This document shows, piece after piece, positions 62,548 to 64,000 of a DNA stretch of 64,000 bases. Each line of letters begins with the position of its first letter. The stretch's first letter is position 1. The position numbers and the translations under genes are program-made. The stretch comes from G963666895 sp963666895. GTDB lineage: Bacteria; Desulfobacterota; Desulfovibrionia; Desulfovibrionales; Desulfovibrionaceae. The notes beneath the pieces were generated by a model. That model was not told the origin of the DNA. It was given only the letters and a program-made list of their open reading frames with translations, and did no database searches. The stretch is taken from NCBI GenBank assembly GCA_963666895.2, contig CAXXNS010000010.1:372001-436000 (forward strand). Reading direction: 5' to 3'.

Positions 62548-64000
62548 CTACATGGATTCCGGCGCGCTCACCCCGAGCAGGCCCAGGCCCTGCTCCAGGA
62601 CCCCGGCCACCCCGGCCAGGAGCCGCAAACGGGCGTCCCGGACCTGAGGCTCGGCGGAGAGCACATGGTAAGCTGTATAATATTTGTGCAGTGACGAGGC
62701 AAGCTCCTGGAGATAATAGCTGACCAGATGCGGGCTCAGGGTCTGGGCCGCCCCGGCCACGGCGTTCTCGAACCCGTCCAGCAGGCGCAGCAACTCCAGC
62801 TCCTCGTCCTCCACCAGATGAGCCAGCAGGACCGCGTCCGCCACGGCCGGGGCCACGCCCTCGGCCTCGGCCTTCTTGAACACCGAGTGAATGCGGGCGT
62901 GGGCGTACTGCACGTAGTAGACCGGGTTGTCCATGGTCTTGGCCTTGACCAGGTCCAGGTCGAAGTCCAGCTTGGAGTCGGACTTGCGCGACAGGAACAT
63001 GAACCGGGCCGCGTCCGGACCCACCTCGGCGATGACGTCGGCCAGGGTCTCGAACTGCCCGGCCCGCGTGCTCATGGCCACGGGCTCGCCGCCCCGGAGC
63101 AGGTTGACCAGCTGGACCAGGATGACCTCCAGCTGCCCGGCCCTGCCCATGGCCGCCACCGCGCCCTGCATGCGCGGCACGTAGCCGTGGTGGTCCGCGC
63201 CCCAGATGTCCACCACCAGGTCGAAGCCGCGCTTATACTTGTCGTGGTGGTAGGCGATGTCCGAGGCGAAATAGGTCAGGTCGCCCGAGGACTTGACCAG
63301 CACGCGGTCCTTCTCGTCCCCGAACTCCGTGCTCTTGAACCACAGGGCGCCGTCGGACTCGTAGGCCAGGCCCCGGGCCTTGAGGTCGTCGAATGCCGCG
63401 TCCACCTTGCCCGTGGACACCAGGCTCCTTTCCGAGAACCACACGTCGTGGCGCACGCCGAACGCGGCCAGGTCGGTCTTGATCCCTTCCAGGATGCTGT
63501 TCATGCCGTATTCGCGGCACAGGTCCACGGCCTGGTCCTCGGGCAGATCCATCAGGTCGGGCCGCTCCTTGAGCAGCTCCAGGGCCAGGTCGCGCACATA
63601 GTCGCCCTTGTAGAAATCCTCGGGCTCGGCCGGGTTCAGGCCCTTGATTTCCTGGACCCGGTAGAGCAGGGACAGGCCCAGGATGCGCATCTGGCGGCCC
63701 GCGTCGTTGACGTAGTACTCGCACTCCACCACATGCCCGGTGCGCTCCAGGATGCGGGCCAGGGAGTCGCCCAGGGCCGCGCCCCGGCCGTGGCCGATGT
63801 GCAGGGGCCCGGTGGGGTTGGCGGACACGTACTCCACCTGCACCTTGCGGCCCTGGCCCACGTCCGCGCTCCCCAGATCATCGCCCTTGTCCAAGGCCGT
63901 GAGCAGGTCCAGCAGGCCGCTGCGCCAGAACTCCGGAGTGAACACGAAGTTCAGGAACCCGGGCCCGGCCACCTCGATGGAGGCTATGTCCGGGGCGGTC
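62548..64000 (-). CDS. argS: Arginyl-tRNA synthetase, 5' end cut off by the window edge
   Basis: About 483 C-terminal codons are visible. The reading frame continues through the right edge (PDIASIEVAGPGFLNF is already inside the N-terminal domain). The HIGH motif appears as NPTGPLHIGHGRGAALGDSL. The rest has GMNSILEGIKTD, FKSTEFGDEKDRVLVKSSGDLTYFASDIAYHHDKYKRGFDLVVDIWGADHHGYV, and MSTRAGQFETLADVI, which takes the place of KMSKS. A C-terminal anticodon-binding domain with RIHSVFKKAEAEG and VLSAEPQVRDARLRLLAGVAGVLEQGLGLLGVSAPESM ends the protein. It charges tRNA-Arg. The SPOR gene follows 24 bp downstream. Confidence 0.95.
   Translation of the reverse strand, partial: TAPDIASIEVAGPGFLNFVFTPEFWRSGLLDLLTALDKGDDLGSADVGQGRKVQVEYVSANPTGPLHIGHGRGAALGDSLARILERTGHVVECEYYVNDAGRQMRILGLSLLYRVQEIKGLNPAEPEDFYKGDYVRDLALELLKERPDLMDLPEDQAVDLCREYGMNSILEGIKTDLAAFGVRHDVWFSERSLVSTGKVDAAFDDLKARGLAYESDGALWFKSTEFGDEKDRVLVKSSGDLTYFASDIAYHHDKYKRGFDLVVDIWGADHHGYVPRMQGAVAAMGRAGQLEVILVQLVNLLRGGEPVAMSTRAGQFETLADVIAEVGPDAARFMFLSRKSDSKLDFDLDLVKAKTMDNPVYYVQYAHARIHSVFKKAEAEGVAPAVADAVLLAHLVEDEELELLRLLDGFENAVAGAAQTLSPHLVSYYLQELASSLHKYYTAYHVLSAEPQVRDARLRLLAGVAGVLEQGLGLLGVSAPESM

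Noticed and set aside
1..64000. tRNA, rRNA, CRISPR array, insertion sequence, phage or toxin-antitoxin genes
   Set aside because: I looked for cloverleaf-like and repeat-spacer patterns and for transposase or integrase motifs and found none. This was by eye, so a short or diverged element could be missed.

Overview
The window is a 64 kb stretch of a GC-rich bacterial chromosome that is almost entirely coding. I read it as a member of the Desulfovibrionales (Desulfovibrio or a close relative). This is an inference from several features together: an NfnAB electron-bifurcating transhydrogenase pair, a selenocysteine-containing SelD, an atpZ-atpI-atpB-atpE cluster without the F1 genes and followed by rex, a Rex-type 18-bp operator, and a Fur-type box close to the one described for Desulfovibrio. 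No rRNA, tRNA, CRISPR array, insertion sequence, integrase or prophage gene was seen.

Layout. 1-5.3 kb: a truncated TrkA-type gene, selD (UGA read as selenocysteine at codon 15, followed by a SECIS-like hairpin), two tandem small CxxC/CxxC proteins, and a copper ATPase/chaperone pair behind a Fur-box-like dyad. 5.5-9.8 kb: nfnAB with its own promoter and terminator, then a protein of unknown function behind a sigma-54-like promoter, and a lipoprotein. 9.9-21.5 kb: a glycan locus with three DegT-type aminotransferases, PglC, PglD, PglE and PglF homologues (N,N'-diacetylbacillosamine type), a glycosyltransferase and a frameshifted asparagine synthase. fabD and a uspA gene are interspersed. 21.7-29.4 kb: HIT protein, IHF-alpha, RlpA lipoprotein, a potassium channel with a separate cyclic-nucleotide-binding protein, a LysM lipoprotein and a Lon-type protease. 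29.7-34.4 kb: the ATP synthase membrane-sector genes, rex, a SAM hydrolase (DUF62), cobS and a thioesterase. 34.4-46.1 kb: an M16C peptidase, a methyltransferase, an HTH regulator with a palindromic operator, a radical SAM enzyme, glnA, a FAD reductase, a HAD phosphatase, a DUF362 ferredoxin and dapF. 46.2-54.7 kb: a helicase-exonuclease fusion (MrfA plus an MrfB-like domain), an NtrC-type two-component pair, pgi and an SppA-like lipoprotein. 54.7-64 kb: four packed glycosyltransferases, a GGDEF protein, a queuosine-precursor transporter, a SPOR protein and a truncated argS.

How the parts connect. Redox state probably reaches the ATP synthase and rex through Rex: there is a near-consensus operator in front of rex and a weaker match in front of atpZ. 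Iron may reach the copper-type ATPase through a Fur-like site. Two GG-N10-GC/GT promoters (unknown gene at 7.9 kb and glnA) need a sigma-54 activator, and an NtrC-type activator is encoded at 49.3 kb, although no link between them is shown. The most interesting items are the helicase-exonuclease fusion, the SelD recoding, a two-copy ~125-bp palindromic dispersed repeat (12.1 and 39.4 kb), the incomplete Pgl-type glycan locus with a broken asnB, and the Rex and Fur operators. I found no clearly new multi-gene system.
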